From the NCBI RefSeq assembly GCF_004000905.1, contig NZ_BIMD01000055.1, positions 1 to 32,470 on the forward strand: DNA of 32,470 nt, read 5' to 3'. The notes beneath the pieces are model-generated. The model ran no database searches. It saw only the letters and a list, made by a program, of their open reading frames with translations, and was not told the DNA's origin. This document shows positions 14,959-23,869 of this stretch, piece by piece. Source of the stretch: Paenibacillus humicus NBRC 102415. GTDB taxonomy: Bacteria; Bacillota; Bacilli; Paenibacillales; Paenibacillaceae. Each line of letters begins with the position of its first letter. Position 1 is the stretch's first letter. A program made the position numbers and the translations under genes.

Positions 14959-16506
14959 ATGACAGCCAACCGCAAACGACTGACGCTTGCGCTCGCCGCC
15001 TTGATCGCACTGGCCGCGCTCACTTTTTATTCCCGCCCGTGGACGCTGCTTAAGCGCGGCGACACCGCTCCGTCCGGAGTGGCCTCGGCCGCCGCTCCCG
15101 ACCGCCTCGTCATGATGTTTCCCGCGAGCGTCGTGCCGGACGATCTGCCGCAGGTTCAGAACGAAATCAACAACTACCTGCAGGAGAAAATCAATGCCGC
15201 CGTCGAAATCCGTCCGGTCGACATGGGCAGCTGGTGGGACCGCACCGGCCTGGTCTACGCCTCGGGCAGCCAGGTCGATCTCATGTTCACGGCCGGCTGG
15301 ATGAAGTTCGGCGACGAGGTGGCCAGAGGCCGCTTCATTGCCCTGGACGACCTGCTGCGGCAATACGGCGGGGGAATCAGAGGAATCGTCAACCCCGATA
15401 TTCTCGACGCCAGCCGCATCGGGGGCAAGCTGTACGCCATCCCGACCAACAAGGAGTTCGCCGCGAGCAAGGGGATCGTCATGCGCCGGGATCTCACGGA
15501 GAAATACGGAATCAAGCTGGCTTCCATCAAATCTCTCGCGGATCTCGGTCCCGTGCTGGAGACGATCAAGCGGCGCGAGCCGTCGGTGACGCCGCTGCAG
15601 GTGCGCTCCGACCGCAGTCCGTTCACGTTCCTCATGCAGTACGGCCTGTTCGACATGCTCGGGGACGGACCCGGCGCTCTCCAGCGAGAGGGCGGCGGGA
15701 CGAAGGTCGTGAACATGGTGGCGACCGAAGCGTACCGGGTCAACGCCAAGCTGATGCACCAATGGCATCTCGACGGCTACCTGAACGCCGACGCCGTGAC
15801 GTCGAGGGACAGCGAATACGAAGCGGTCAAGGCAGGCGCCGCCTTTTCCTTCGCCGAGTCGATCAAGCCGGGCTTCGAGATCCAGGCTTCGAGAAACACC
15901 GGCATGCCGATGGCGACGGTGGAGCTGACCAAGCCGTACACGACGACGGCCGACGTGACGAGCGCGATGTTCGCCATCCCCCGCACCTCCCGCCATCCGG
16001 GCAAGGCGATGCAGCTGCTGGATCTGCTCTATACGGATCCTTATCTGCTGAATTTGCTCGATTGGGGCATCGAGGGCAAGCATTACGTCGTCCGTGCGGA
16101 CGGCCGGATCGGCTATCCGGAAGGGGTGGACTCCCGGACGGTAGGCTACAACCTGAACCTGCCCTGGATGTTCGGCAATCAGCTCCATTCCTATCTGTGG
16201 GACAACGAGGATCCGGAGCTCTGGACCAAGTACAGGCGGTTCAACGAGGAAGCGGAGCCGTCCCGGGCGCTCGGCTTCGTCTTCAACCCGGACCGGGTCA
16301 CGAGCGAGATCGCGGCCTGCAGCCGCGTCGACGAGGAGTTCGCTCCGGCCATCATCGCGGGAGAGCTGGATCCCGATCTGGTCATCCCGATGTATGTGGA
16401 GAAGCTGAAGGCCGCGGGAGCTGACCGGGTCATCGCGGAGAAGCAGCGCCAGCTGGACGAGTGGCTCGCCTCGAAGACGGCGGCGGGCAAGGAGGGCGGC
16501 CGATGA
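14959..16506 (+). CDS. LplA-like (DUF3502) solute-binding protein without lipobox
   Basis: 515 residues. The N-terminus has a hydrophobic segment (about residues 8-24, LTLALAALIALAALTFY) but no cysteine follows, so it is not a lipoprotein. It is either secreted or held by an uncleaved membrane anchor. The body matches family 1 binding proteins of the LplA/LipO type (LMFTAGWMKF, GGKLYAIPTNKEF, FAIPRTSRHPGKAMQLLDLLY), and the C-terminus carries the DUF3502-type segment (GFVFNPDRVTSEIAAC...). The start is the ATG at 14959 after AAGAGGGG. Its last four bases overlap the kinase gene, and no permease is in this operon, so a role as extracellular sensor partner of the kinase is plausible (inference). 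A second, genuine lipoprotein binding protein lies with the permeases downstream. Confidence 0.88.
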   Translation: MTANRKRLTLALAALIALAALTFYSRPWTLLKRGDTAPSGVASAAAPDRLVMMFPASVVPDDLPQVQNEINNYLQEKINAAVEIRPVDMGSWWDRTGLVYASGSQVDLMFTAGWMKFGDEVARGRFIALDDLLRQYGGGIRGIVNPDILDASRIGGKLYAIPTNKEFAASKGIVMRRDLTEKYGIKLASIKSLADLGPVLETIKRREPSVTPLQVRSDRSPFTFLMQYGLFDMLGDGPGALQREGGGTKVVNMVATEAYRVNAKLMHQWHLDGYLNADAVTSRDSEYEAVKAGAAFSFAESIKPGFEIQASRNTGMPMATVELTKPYTTTADVTSAMFAIPRTSRHPGKAMQLLDLLYTDPYLLNLLDWGIEGKHYVVRADGRIGYPEGVDSRTVGYNLNLPWMFGNQLHSYLWDNEDPELWTKYRRFNEEAEPSRALGFVFNPDRVTSEIAACSRVDEEFAPAIIAGELDPDLVIPMYVEKLKAAGADRVIAEKQRQLDEWLASKTAAGKEGGR

Positions 16507-18299
16507 AGGGCTTCCGGCTCCCTCAGGCTACGCTGCGCACGCGGCTCATCATCGGGTTCGCGGTCGTCACGGCGCCGCTCGTCATCCTGCTGCTCTGGAA
16601 CAATCTGTACTCGACGACGGTCGTGCGCTCCCAGGTGGCCCAGTCCAACCGGAGCCTGCTGACGATGTACATGAACGACATGGACAAGGTGCTCGAGGAA
16701 ATCCAAAACTATCTGTTCAAGACGGCCGAGCAGAACCGCGATCTGCTGTCGCTGTCGCAGAACGAGCGCGGCGGCTGGGATTACTACCGGGCCAAAACGC
16801 AGATGGCCGCCGATCTCGGGGTCAACTCGAACTATTACGAGGCGGCGGATGTGCTGTTCGCCTACAGCTCCAAGTACGACGATCTCTTCGTCTCCCAGCA
16901 GCAGTCGGTCAGCTTCCAGCGGAAGCGGGATATCCAGTCCCGGCTGCATGAAATTCTGAAGGCGGGAGCGGGGGCGGACACTCCGTTCAGCGGCTGGACG
17001 GTGACGGAGCTGAACGGCTCCCATGCCCTTGTGCGCATCGTCGACACGGGCTACGGCTCGGCAGCGGGAGCGTGGGTCGATCTCGACCGGCTCATGAAGC
17101 CGCTCCATGCCCTCGGCGAGAGCGGCAAAGGGGAAGCCGTGCTGCTCGGAGGCCATTCCGGCAGCCTGCCGCTGACGACGCTCAAGGCCGGCCTCCGCGA
17201 TGAGCTGCAGGCGACCGGGGCGGCTGCGGATACGGAAGCGGCCGCCGGGGCGTATACGATCGCCAAGCTTCCGCAGCCGTATCTGCTCGTCGCCCAGCCT
17301 TCGCGGATGGCGGGCATGAGGCTGGTGCTGCTCGTGCCGGAGAAGTCGCTGCTCGAAGGGCTTCCGTATTTCCGCTATCTGACCTACACAGTTCCGGTGC
17401 TGGCCGCCATTCTGCTCGCCATGTACCTGTACTATCTGCAGCGTGCGGTCGTCGTGCCGATGCACCGGCTGATCAAGGGCATGCGCAAGATCCGCTCCGG
17501 CGATCTCAGCGCCCGCCTGCCGGACAGCCGGCTGCCGGAATTCGTCACGATCAACGAGACGTTCAACGGCATGGCCTCGCAGATCGAGCATCTGAAGATC
17601 GACATCTACGAGGAGCAGATCCGTACCCAGAAGGCCGAGCTCAAGCATCTGCAGGCGCAGATCCAGCCTCACTTCTTCATGAACTCGCTCAATATCGTCT
17701 ATCAGCTCGCCCAGATCCGCAGCTTCGACATCATCCAGAGCATCGCGCTCCATCTGGTCCGGTATTTCCGGTTCACGATCAATACGGCCGCAGCTTCCGT
17801 GACGATCCATCAGGAGCTGGAGCATATCCGCGACTACCTGACGATCCAGAAGCATCGATTCCCGGAGACGCTGGAGTTCGACTTCAAGGTGGAGGCAGGG
17901 CTGGAAAATTATCTGCTGCCGCCTCTATCGATCCAGCCGATCGTCGAGAACGCGATGGTCCACGGCTTCTCCACCAGCGGCGGAGGTCCCTTCCGGATCC
18001 TGATCGCGGTGAGCCGGAACGGCGCCTCTGGAGAGGGAGCGGCTGCCGGCGGCATCCGGATCGACGTGGCCGACAACGGCAAAGGGTTCGCTCCCGGAAT
18101 GGCGGAGAGGCTCGCAGCGCGCGTGGAGGAGCAGGAGCCGGGGGAGCGCCATGTGGGCTTATGGAATGTCGCTCGCCGCTGCCGGCTGTTTTATGGAGCC
18201 GCAGTGTCGCTGAAATTCGAGAACGGAGCGGAGCGGGGAGCGCTCGTCACCCTCGGCCTTCCGGAAGAGCAGGCCGCGGACAATCGCCAGGCAGGATGA
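16503..18299 (+). CDS. YesM-type sensor histidine kinase
   Basis: 598 residues. A first membrane helix lies at about 13-35 and is followed by an extracellular sensing domain of about 260 residues. The second helix (YLTYTVPVLAAILLAMYLYY) lies near residue 300, with a HAMP linker (MHRLIKGMRKIRSGDLSARL) after it. The His_kinase domain has the phospho-acceptor H390 in QIQPHFFMNSLN, and the ATPase domain shows QPIVENAMVHG, DVADNGKGF and HVGLWNV. This is the 5TM-independent YesM class that pairs with AraC-type response regulators. The start ATG overlaps the stop of the binding protein (ATGA), with AAGGAGGG upstream. It probably phosphorylates the YesN-type protein encoded 19 bases downstream, in response to a sugar. 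Confidence 0.95.
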   Translation: MKGFRLPQATLRTRLIIGFAVVTAPLVILLLWNNLYSTTVVRSQVAQSNRSLLTMYMNDMDKVLEEIQNYLFKTAEQNRDLLSLSQNERGGWDYYRAKTQMAADLGVNSNYYEAADVLFAYSSKYDDLFVSQQQSVSFQRKRDIQSRLHEILKAGAGADTPFSGWTVTELNGSHALVRIVDTGYGSAAGAWVDLDRLMKPLHALGESGKGEAVLLGGHSGSLPLTTLKAGLRDELQATGAAADTEAAAGAYTIAKLPQPYLLVAQPSRMAGMRLVLLVPEKSLLEGLPYFRYLTYTVPVLAAILLAMYLYYLQRAVVVPMHRLIKGMRKIRSGDLSARLPDSRLPEFVTINETFNGMASQIEHLKIDIYEEQIRTQKAELKHLQAQIQPHFFMNSLNIVYQLAQIRSFDIIQSIALHLVRYFRFTINTAAASVTIHQELEHIRDYLTIQKHRFPETLEFDFKVEAGLENYLLPPLSIQPIVENAMVHGFSTSGGGPFRILIAVSRNGASGEGAAAGGIRIDVADNGKGFAPGMAERLAARVEEQEPGERHVGLWNVARRCRLFYGAAVSLKFENGAERGALVTLGLPEEQAADNRQAG

Positions 18300-18318
18300 C
18301 CCAAGGAGGAGACGCAGC

Positions 18319-19935
18319 ATGAAGGCGCTGATTGTGGACGATGAAATCTATGCCGTCAAAGGATTGATGGCCGGCGTATCCTGGCAGGAGGCCGGGATCG
18401 ACGAGGTCTATGAGGCCTACCATGCCGACATGGCCAAGGAGATGCTGCGGAAGCATGACATCGACATCATGATCTGCGATATCGAGATGCCGGAGCAGAG
18501 CGGCCTGGAGCTGATGGAGTGGGTGAAGGAAGAGGGGATGAGGCTGGAGACGGTCGTGCTCACCTGCCATTCCGAATTCCGCTATGCCCAGAAGGCCCTT
18601 CAGCTGGGGGGAAGCGATTATATTCTGAAGCCGGTCATTTACCGGGAGCTGGAGCAGGTGCTGCAGGCGCTCGGCCGCAAAGTGGAGGAGCAGCGGCAGG
18701 CTGACCACGAAGGAGAGCGCTACCACCAGCTGGCGGAGCTGTGGCAGGGACAGAAGCCGCTGTTGACCGAGCGGTACTGGAAGGATCTGCTCGATGGCCG
18801 GGAACGTCCCGACGCCAGCTGGCTGGAGCGGATCAGGCTGGCCGCGGATGTCGACGCGCAGCTCATCGGCACCATCCGCCCGCTGCTGATCAGCGTGGAG
18901 AATTGGGAGAAGGATATCGATGAGCGGGATGAGCGCGTCATGGAGTTCGCCCTGCGCAAGGCGGCGGAGGAAATTTTGCTGGAATCGCTCCCGGGCGCCG
19001 TCGTCGAGGATTACCGGGGCAACAGCCTGATTCTAATCTATGAGGGAGGCGCGACCGCGCAGCGGCTCGAGGAGCTGTGCGACCGGTACCGGGAAGCCTG
19101 CAGAACCTATTTCTACTGCAAAATGTCCGTGTATATCGGAGACGCGGTTCCGCTCAAGAATCTCAGAGGGGAATATCTCGGCCTGCTGCATGAGGAATAC
19201 CGCAATGTCAGCATTTCCTGGAGCAGCATTCCCGCCGGCGCCGCCAGCCGCGGGGAGCGGCATGCCGACGCGCTGCAGCCCGATTCCGGGGCTCTCCTGG
19301 AATGGGCGGACCTGCTGGAGCAAGGCGGTATCGAGTCGATGAGGGCAAGGCTCGAGGAGCTGCTCATGCCCGGCGCGGCCGTGACGGTCGAGACGCTGAC
19401 CGCCTATGCATACGGCCTGATGCAGGCGGCGTACTTGACGCTTCACCGCAAGGGCTTTCCCGCCTTCATGCTGCATCAGTACCGGGAAGACTTCGACGTC
19501 AGCGCCGCGACCCGTTCCGTGCAGCGGTTCCGCGCCTGGTCGGAAGGCATGCTCGGCCAGATCGGCGTCCTGCTTCAATCCCGCCGTTCGGAAAGTCCCG
19601 TCCTGAGGCAGATCAAGGCGTACATCGCCGACCATATGGACCGCGACGTGACCCGGGAAGAGCTGGCCGAGCATGTGTTCCTCAATCCGGCCTATCTGTC
19701 GCGCTTGTTCCGCAAGGAGACGGGCAAGGTGCTGACCGACTATATCCTGCAGGAAAAGATGCGCGCCGCCGCGCAGAGGCTGACGGGGACCGACGAGAGC
19801 GTAAGCGCGATCGCCGCCGGTCTCGGCTACGGCAACTTCTCGTACTTCGCGCGGCTGTTCCGCAAGGTGTACGGCAAAAATCCGCATGAGTTCCGCAAAA
19901 TCGGAACCGACAGCAGCGCGACACCCGGCGCTTGA
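18319..19935 (+). CDS. YesN-type response regulator with AraC DNA-binding domain
   Basis: 538 residues. The receiver domain spans residues 1-120, with the acidic pair D7-D8, phospho-acceptor D54 (MICDIEMP) and K104 (DYILKP). A long central region of about 300 residues is typical of YesN proteins. The AraC helix-turn-helix domain lies at about 429-530 (LAEHVFLNPAYLSRLFRKETG, then GLGYGNFSYFARLFRKVYG). The start ATG follows AAGGAGGAGACGCAGC. It is co-transcribed with the kinase and probably activates the LplB/YtcP transporter operon just downstream, which lacks a strong -35 box (inference). Confidence 0.95.
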   Translation: MKALIVDDEIYAVKGLMAGVSWQEAGIDEVYEAYHADMAKEMLRKHDIDIMICDIEMPEQSGLELMEWVKEEGMRLETVVLTCHSEFRYAQKALQLGGSDYILKPVIYRELEQVLQALGRKVEEQRQADHEGERYHQLAELWQGQKPLLTERYWKDLLDGRERPDASWLERIRLAADVDAQLIGTIRPLLISVENWEKDIDERDERVMEFALRKAAEEILLESLPGAVVEDYRGNSLILIYEGGATAQRLEELCDRYREACRTYFYCKMSVYIGDAVPLKNLRGEYLGLLHEEYRNVSISWSSIPAGAASRGERHADALQPDSGALLEWADLLEQGGIESMRARLEELLMPGAAVTVETLTAYAYGLMQAAYLTLHRKGFPAFMLHQYREDFDVSAATRSVQRFRAWSEGMLGQIGVLLQSRRSESPVLRQIKAYIADHMDRDVTREELAEHVFLNPAYLSRLFRKETGKVLTDYILQEKMRAAAQRLTGTDESVSAIAAGLGYGNFSYFARLFRKVYGKNPHEFRKIGTDSSATPGA

Positions 19936-19989
19936 AGGGCCTCGCTTGCCGCTGCCCGGACCGCGGCAGGAATTGCTCGAGCACGATAC

Positions 19990-20033
19990 GGCATGGATTC
20001 CGCTGATTCGGTGGAATCCATGCCATTCTTTTT
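19990..20033 (+). terminator. Strong terminator after the response regulator
   Basis: A perfect 12-bp stem, GGCATGGATTCC / GGAATCCATGCC, is followed by ATTCTTTTT. It separates the sensor operon from the transporter operon, so the latter needs its own promoter. Confidence 0.93.
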
Positions 20034-20097
20034 CATCTAGGCCCAAAGACCCGGATTCAAATCGTCATTCCAGAAGGATTTAGGCGAACCTCCCTTT

Positions 20098-20113
20098 ATA
20101 TGTCATAACAAAT
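20098..20113. promoter_or_regulatory. AraR-like operator, distal copy
   Basis: ATATGTCATAACAAAT matches the proximal copy in 15 of 16 bases. One arm has a single mismatch to a perfect palindrome. It resembles the AraR operator layout (ATTTGT-N4-ACAAAT) known from Bacillus. It is centred 114 bp upstream of the proximal site. Confidence 0.6.
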
Positions 20114-20149
20114 ATGAGGAAAATAAAGGGAATCAAAGCGATAAACGAT

Positions 20150-20163
20150 TTAAACCGCTTTCA
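20150..20163. promoter_or_regulatory. Candidate catabolite-responsive element (cre)
   Basis: TTAAACCGCTTTCA fits the CcpA consensus TGWAANCGNTNWCA at 13 of 14 positions (also 13 of 14 when read on the other strand). It lies midway between the two AraR-like operators, consistent with glucose repression of the transporter operon. Confidence 0.6.
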
Positions 20164-20211
20164 TAGGACTAATTCATTATATACATCTATCAAATATTCC
20201 TATACCCTTTT

Positions 20212-20227
20212 ATTTGTCATAACAAAT
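20212..20227. promoter_or_regulatory. AraR-like operator, proximal copy
   Basis: ATTTGTCATAACAAAT has perfect ATTTGT / ACAAAT arms around four bases. It ends one or two bases before the purine-rich ribosome site of the first permease, so a bound repressor would block the promoter or early transcription. The likely ligand is the GntR/LacI hybrid encoded at the end of the same operon. Confidence 0.65.
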
Positions 20228-20241
20228 TAAAGGAAAAGGAG

Positions 20242-21210
20242 ATGGATGCACGCATGGAAATCCAGACGGCGCGAAAGCCCTCGGCCGAAGGTTTTTCCCG
20301 CCGGCTCGCAGAGATTGGAAAACAGCTGAAGCGAAATATCGGCTTGTACCTGATCATCGCACCGGCCTTTTTTTATTTCGTCATCTGGCATTTCTGGCCG
20401 TTGTATGGAATTCAGATCGCATTCAAGGACTACATGCCCGCTCTCGGAATTACGGGAAGCCCCTGGGTAGGGCTGGAGCATTTCACCCGCTTCTTCCGCA
20501 CCTTCTTCTTCTGGGACATTCTCCGGAACACGCTCGGCATCAGCGTTTACGGGCTGATTGTCGGCATACCGGCTCCCATCATCCTCGCGCTCATGTTCAA
20601 CGAGATCAGGCGCAAGCGGCTGCGCAGCGTCGTGCAGACGATCTCCTACGCGCCGCATTTCATCTCCGTCGTCGTGGCGGTCGGCATCCTGTTCTTCTTC
20701 ATCTCCCCGACTACGGGCGTCATCAACGGAATCATCACCCGCTTCGGCGGCTCTCCGATCGATTTCATGGCGAATCCGTCCCATTTCTGGCATCTGTTCG
20801 TCTGGTCCGGCCTGTGGCAGTCCATCGGCTGGTCGTCCCTCATCTATACGGCCGCGATGGCGGGCATTCCTCCGGATCAATATGAAGCCGCATACATAGA
20901 CGGGGCAAGCCGCTTCCGGCGCATCTGGCATGTGACTCTTCCCGGCATCATGCCGACGATCATGATCCTGTCCATCATGAGCATCGGAGGGGTGATGAAC
21001 GTCGGCTTCGAGAAGGTGCTGCTCATGCAGACCGACATGAACCTCGCCAAATCCGAGGTCATCTCCACGTACATGTACAAGAGCGGAATCGTGGAGGCCC
21101 AGTACAGCTTCTCCGCAGCCGTAGGCCTGTTCAACAACGTCGTCAATTTCATCCTGCTGATCCTGTTCAACGCCATCGCCAAGCGGGCCGGACAGACCAG
21201 CCTCTGGTAA
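20242..21210 (+). CDS. LplB-type ABC transporter permease
   Basis: 322 residues, six predicted membrane helices after a cytoplasmic N-terminus. Family marks are YLIIAPAFFYFVIWHFWPLYGIQ (helix 1) and GISVYGLIVGIPAPIILALMFNEIR, plus the EAA loop near residue 215 (YEAAYIDGASRFRRIWHVTLP). The N-terminal start is ambiguous: ATG at 20242 follows AAAGGAAAAGGAG closely, and an in-frame ATG at 20254 has AAGGAG twelve bases upstream. It forms a heterodimer with the YtcP-type permease encoded 12 bases downstream. No ATPase gene is nearby, so MsmX-type sharing is likely. Expression is probably controlled by the AraR-like sites, the cre-like site and the adjacent YesM/YesN system (inference). Confidence 0.95.
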   Translation: MDARMEIQTARKPSAEGFSRRLAEIGKQLKRNIGLYLIIAPAFFYFVIWHFWPLYGIQIAFKDYMPALGITGSPWVGLEHFTRFFRTFFFWDILRNTLGISVYGLIVGIPAPIILALMFNEIRRKRLRSVVQTISYAPHFISVVVAVGILFFFISPTTGVINGIITRFGGSPIDFMANPSHFWHLFVWSGLWQSIGWSSLIYTAAMAGIPPDQYEAAYIDGASRFRRIWHVTLPGIMPTIMILSIMSIGGVMNVGFEKVLLMQTDMNLAKSEVISTYMYKSGIVEAQYSFSAAVGLFNNVVNFILLILFNAIAKRAGQTSLW

Positions 21211-21222
21211 GGAGGAATCCGC

Positions 21223-22116
21223 ATGGATACCATCAAGCAGACGCCCGGAGAAAAAGCGTTCGAGGCCGTCAACCTGACGCTCGTGCTGCTCATTACGATC
21301 ATACTCTTGTATCCGCTCTTATTCGTCATTCTCGCCTCCGTCTCGGATCCGCGAAGGATCTACGATACGTTCCTGCTGGTCTGGCCGCAGGGCTTCAATC
21401 TGGAAAGCTACAAGGCGATCTTCGAGAACGGCGATATCTGGATCGGCTACCGCAATACGATCCTCTATACGACGGTCGGCACGGCGATCAATGTGTTCAT
21501 GACGATCCTGGGCGCTTATCCGCTGTCGCGCCGCCGGTTCTACGGCAAGAACGTGTTCACGTTCCTGTTCACGTTCACGATGTTTTTCAGCGGCGGCCTC
21601 ATCCCGACCTACCTGGTCAACCAGTCGCTCGGCATCCTGAACAGCATCTGGGTGCTTGTCCTTCCCGGCGCCATCAGCGTGTTCAACCTCATCATCATGA
21701 GGACCTACTTCCAGACCCAGATTCCGGTCGAGCTGGAGGAGAGCGCGTTCGTCGACGGCTGCAGCGACTGGCGGCTGCTCTTCAAAATCGTGCTGCCGCT
21801 GTCCATGCCGATCATCGCCGTCATGATCCTGTTCTACGGAGTCGGGCACTGGAACTCCTACTTCGATTCTCTGATCTACATGACGGACAGGGACAAATTC
21901 CCGCTGCAGCTGTTCCTGAGGGAAATCCTCATCAAAAACAGCATGCAGGACATGCTCGGGGTCGCGGTGGACGAGCAGTACAGCCAGCGGATGATGGCGC
22001 GCGAAGGGATCAAGTACTCCATCGTCGTCGCATCCTCGCTGCCTCTGCTGATTCTTTATCCGTTATTGTCAAAATTTTTTGAAAAAGGAATTCTCGTCGG
22101 CGCGATCAAAGGCTAG
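21223..22116 (+). CDS. YtcP-type ABC transporter permease
   Basis: 297 residues, six predicted membrane helices. Typical family sequence includes LLYPLLFVILASVSDP, GAYPLSRRRFYGKNV, FSGGLIPTYLVNQSLGI and the EAA loop near residue 172 (LEESAFVDGCSDWRLLFKIV). The C-terminus LSKFFEKGILVGAIKG is the standard ending of this family. It starts at the ATG after AAGGAGG, 12 bases beyond the LplB-type stop. Together the two permeases carry an oligosaccharide supplied by the downstream lipoprotein. The transported sugar is not known; LplB/YtcP systems usually take plant-polymer fragments. Confidence 0.95.
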   Translation: MDTIKQTPGEKAFEAVNLTLVLLITIILLYPLLFVILASVSDPRRIYDTFLLVWPQGFNLESYKAIFENGDIWIGYRNTILYTTVGTAINVFMTILGAYPLSRRRFYGKNVFTFLFTFTMFFSGGLIPTYLVNQSLGILNSIWVLVLPGAISVFNLIIMRTYFQTQIPVELEESAFVDGCSDWRLLFKIVLPLSMPIIAVMILFYGVGHWNSYFDSLIYMTDRDKFPLQLFLREILIKNSMQDMLGVAVDEQYSQRMMAREGIKYSIVVASSLPLLILYPLLSKFFEKGILVGAIKG

Positions 22117-22118
22117 AC

Positions 22119-22138
22119 GGCAGACAGGCAAGTCTGCC
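22119..22138 (+). other. Intercistronic hairpin before the binding-protein gene
   Basis: GGCAGAC (22119-22125) pairs exactly with GTCTGCC (22132-22138). No T-run follows. It may stabilise the downstream binding-protein message by blocking 3'-to-5' or 5' decay. A TATAAT-like string at 22140-22145 lacks a good -35. Confidence 0.5.
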
Positions 22139-22163
22139 CTATAATGCGACAGGGGGAATAGAC

Positions 22164-23780
22164 GTGAAAAACGCATGGGTGAAACAGGGATTGGTCGGAG
22201 GGCTCGCCGTGGCGATTCTGGCCGGCTGTCAGTCGGGCGGCGGCGATTCCGTGGGGAGCGGGGATAGCGGAAGCGGGGGCAAGGAAGGCAAAATTACGCT
22301 CAAAATGGCGCGGGACAGCTTCACGGACGTCCATCCGGCTTCGAAGGACCTGTGGATGTGGAAGAAATACGAGGAAAAGACCGGCATCCATATCGAGTGG
22401 GAAGAGATTCCGGGCGAGAGCTCGGCGGAGCGCAAAAACGTCATGCTCGCCTCCGGCAAGCTTCCGGACGCGTTCTACCAGACCGGCTTCAGCAGCTCCG
22501 AGCTCGTCAAGTACGGGGAGCAGGGCTTGTTCCTTCCGCTGGAGGACCTCATCGAGCAGCATGCTCCCAATCTAAAGCAATGGTTCGAGAAAAATCCGGA
22601 GGTCAAGAAGGCGATCACGATGCCGGACGGCCATATTTATTCCTTGCCGTACATCGATACGGCCCTTCCGTACCGGTCCATACGGCTCTACATCAACAAG
22701 ACCTGGCTGGACAATCTCGGCTTGCAGGTGCCCAAGACGACGGATGAGCTGCAGGCGGCTCTCAAGGCGTTCAAGGAGAAGGACGCCAACGGCAACGGGG
22801 ATCCGAACGACGAGATGGGCTGGGTCATGCCGACGGGCTTTATCAACGGCATGTTCGAGCGGCAGCTGTACGGCAGCTTCGGCATGGGGAACGGAGGCTA
22901 CAAGGGGGCGGCAAGCTGGATCTACAAGGATTCGGACGGCGAGGTCAAGCTCATCTTCAACGATCCGAAGTACAAGGAGGTGCTGCAGTACCTGAATGGA
23001 CTGTTCAAGGACGGCACGCTGCCGCAGCTCAACTATTCCGGCTATGAATACGCCCAGTGGGCGGCCGACGGCTCGGCCGGCAAGGTCGGGGCCTTCTCCT
23101 GGGGAGATCCGCATTATATCGGCACGATCGGAGCCAAGGACTATATCGGCATCAACGTGCTGGCCGGGCCGCATGGGGACAAGGTCGTGAACTGGATGGA
23201 TCCGATGACCCGGCAGACGTCCTCGTTCACAATCACCAAGTCCAACAAGCATCCGGAGGAAACGATGGAGTGGGTCGATTATTTCTACGGCGAGGAAGGA
23301 AGCAAGTTCGGCTACTTCGGCATCGAGGGAGAAACGTACACGATGGTGGACGGCAAGCCCCAGTACAGCGAAGAAATCCGCACTTACAAGGGCGGCGTCC
23401 AGCTTGGAGCGTTCCAATACGTAGACAACGTATATGGAGGCGGCTACCCGTACGCGGAGCCTGATATGGAGCTTCGTTCCGCCGTGAAGGGCAAGACGGT
23501 GGACGAGGACTTCAAGACGAATGCGGCGGAGCTCGAGCAGTTCCTGCCGGAGGAAGTGTGGCCCGAATTTTCCCCTACTGCGGAGGAAGCCAAAAAGCAG
23601 GCGGCCATCTTGACCGACATCAACAAGTACATCCAGCAGATGAGGGTGAAATTCGTCACGGGCCAGGCCGACTTCGGCAGCGGCTGGGATGAGTATGTCG
23701 CGACTTTGGACAAAATGGGCGCCCAGGATTATTTGGCGATCAAGAAAGGCCAGTATGAACGCTATCAAAGCGTGAAGTAG
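22164..23780 (+). CDS. LplA-type solute-binding lipoprotein
   Basis: 538 residues. Lipoprotein signal with lipobox LAGC at about residue 22 (VGGLAVAILAGCQSGGG), then a short Gly/Ser linker and the binding domain. A probable calcium-binding loop DANGNGDPND lies at about residue 207, as in other long binding proteins of this family. The start is the GTG/ATG-region codon before KNAWVKQG, with GGGGGAATAG upstream. It is the third gene of the transporter operon and supplies the LplB/YtcP permeases. The ligand is unknown. The AraR-type repressor downstream and AraR-like operators upstream make a pentose-containing oligosaccharide an attractive but untested guess. Confidence 0.93.
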   Translation: MKNAWVKQGLVGGLAVAILAGCQSGGGDSVGSGDSGSGGKEGKITLKMARDSFTDVHPASKDLWMWKKYEEKTGIHIEWEEIPGESSAERKNVMLASGKLPDAFYQTGFSSSELVKYGEQGLFLPLEDLIEQHAPNLKQWFEKNPEVKKAITMPDGHIYSLPYIDTALPYRSIRLYINKTWLDNLGLQVPKTTDELQAALKAFKEKDANGNGDPNDEMGWVMPTGFINGMFERQLYGSFGMGNGGYKGAASWIYKDSDGEVKLIFNDPKYKEVLQYLNGLFKDGTLPQLNYSGYEYAQWAADGSAGKVGAFSWGDPHYIGTIGAKDYIGINVLAGPHGDKVVNWMDPMTRQTSSFTITKSNKHPEETMEWVDYFYGEEGSKFGYFGIEGETYTMVDGKPQYSEEIRTYKGGVQLGAFQYVDNVYGGGYPYAEPDMELRSAVKGKTVDEDFKTNAAELEQFLPEEVWPEFSPTAEEAKKQAAILTDINKYIQQMRVKFVTGQADFGSGWDEYVATLDKMGAQDYLAIKKGQYERYQSVK

Positions 23781-23869
23781 CTGAGCAGGCAGACAAGCGG
23801 CGGAGCCGGGTCCGGACGCCGCCTCCTTCCGGGGGCGGAGCGGCTCCGGCTCGTAGCCGGTTGAGCTGT

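Noticed and set aside
20131-20144. A second cre-like string near 20,131.
   Set aside because: It misses at least three consensus positions, fewer matches than expected for a functional site next to the 13-of-14 match at 20150-20163.
22140-22145. TATAAT just before the second binding-protein gene as a separate promoter.
   Set aside because: The sequence 17-18 bases upstream does not resemble a -35 box, and the position lies within an operon spacer.
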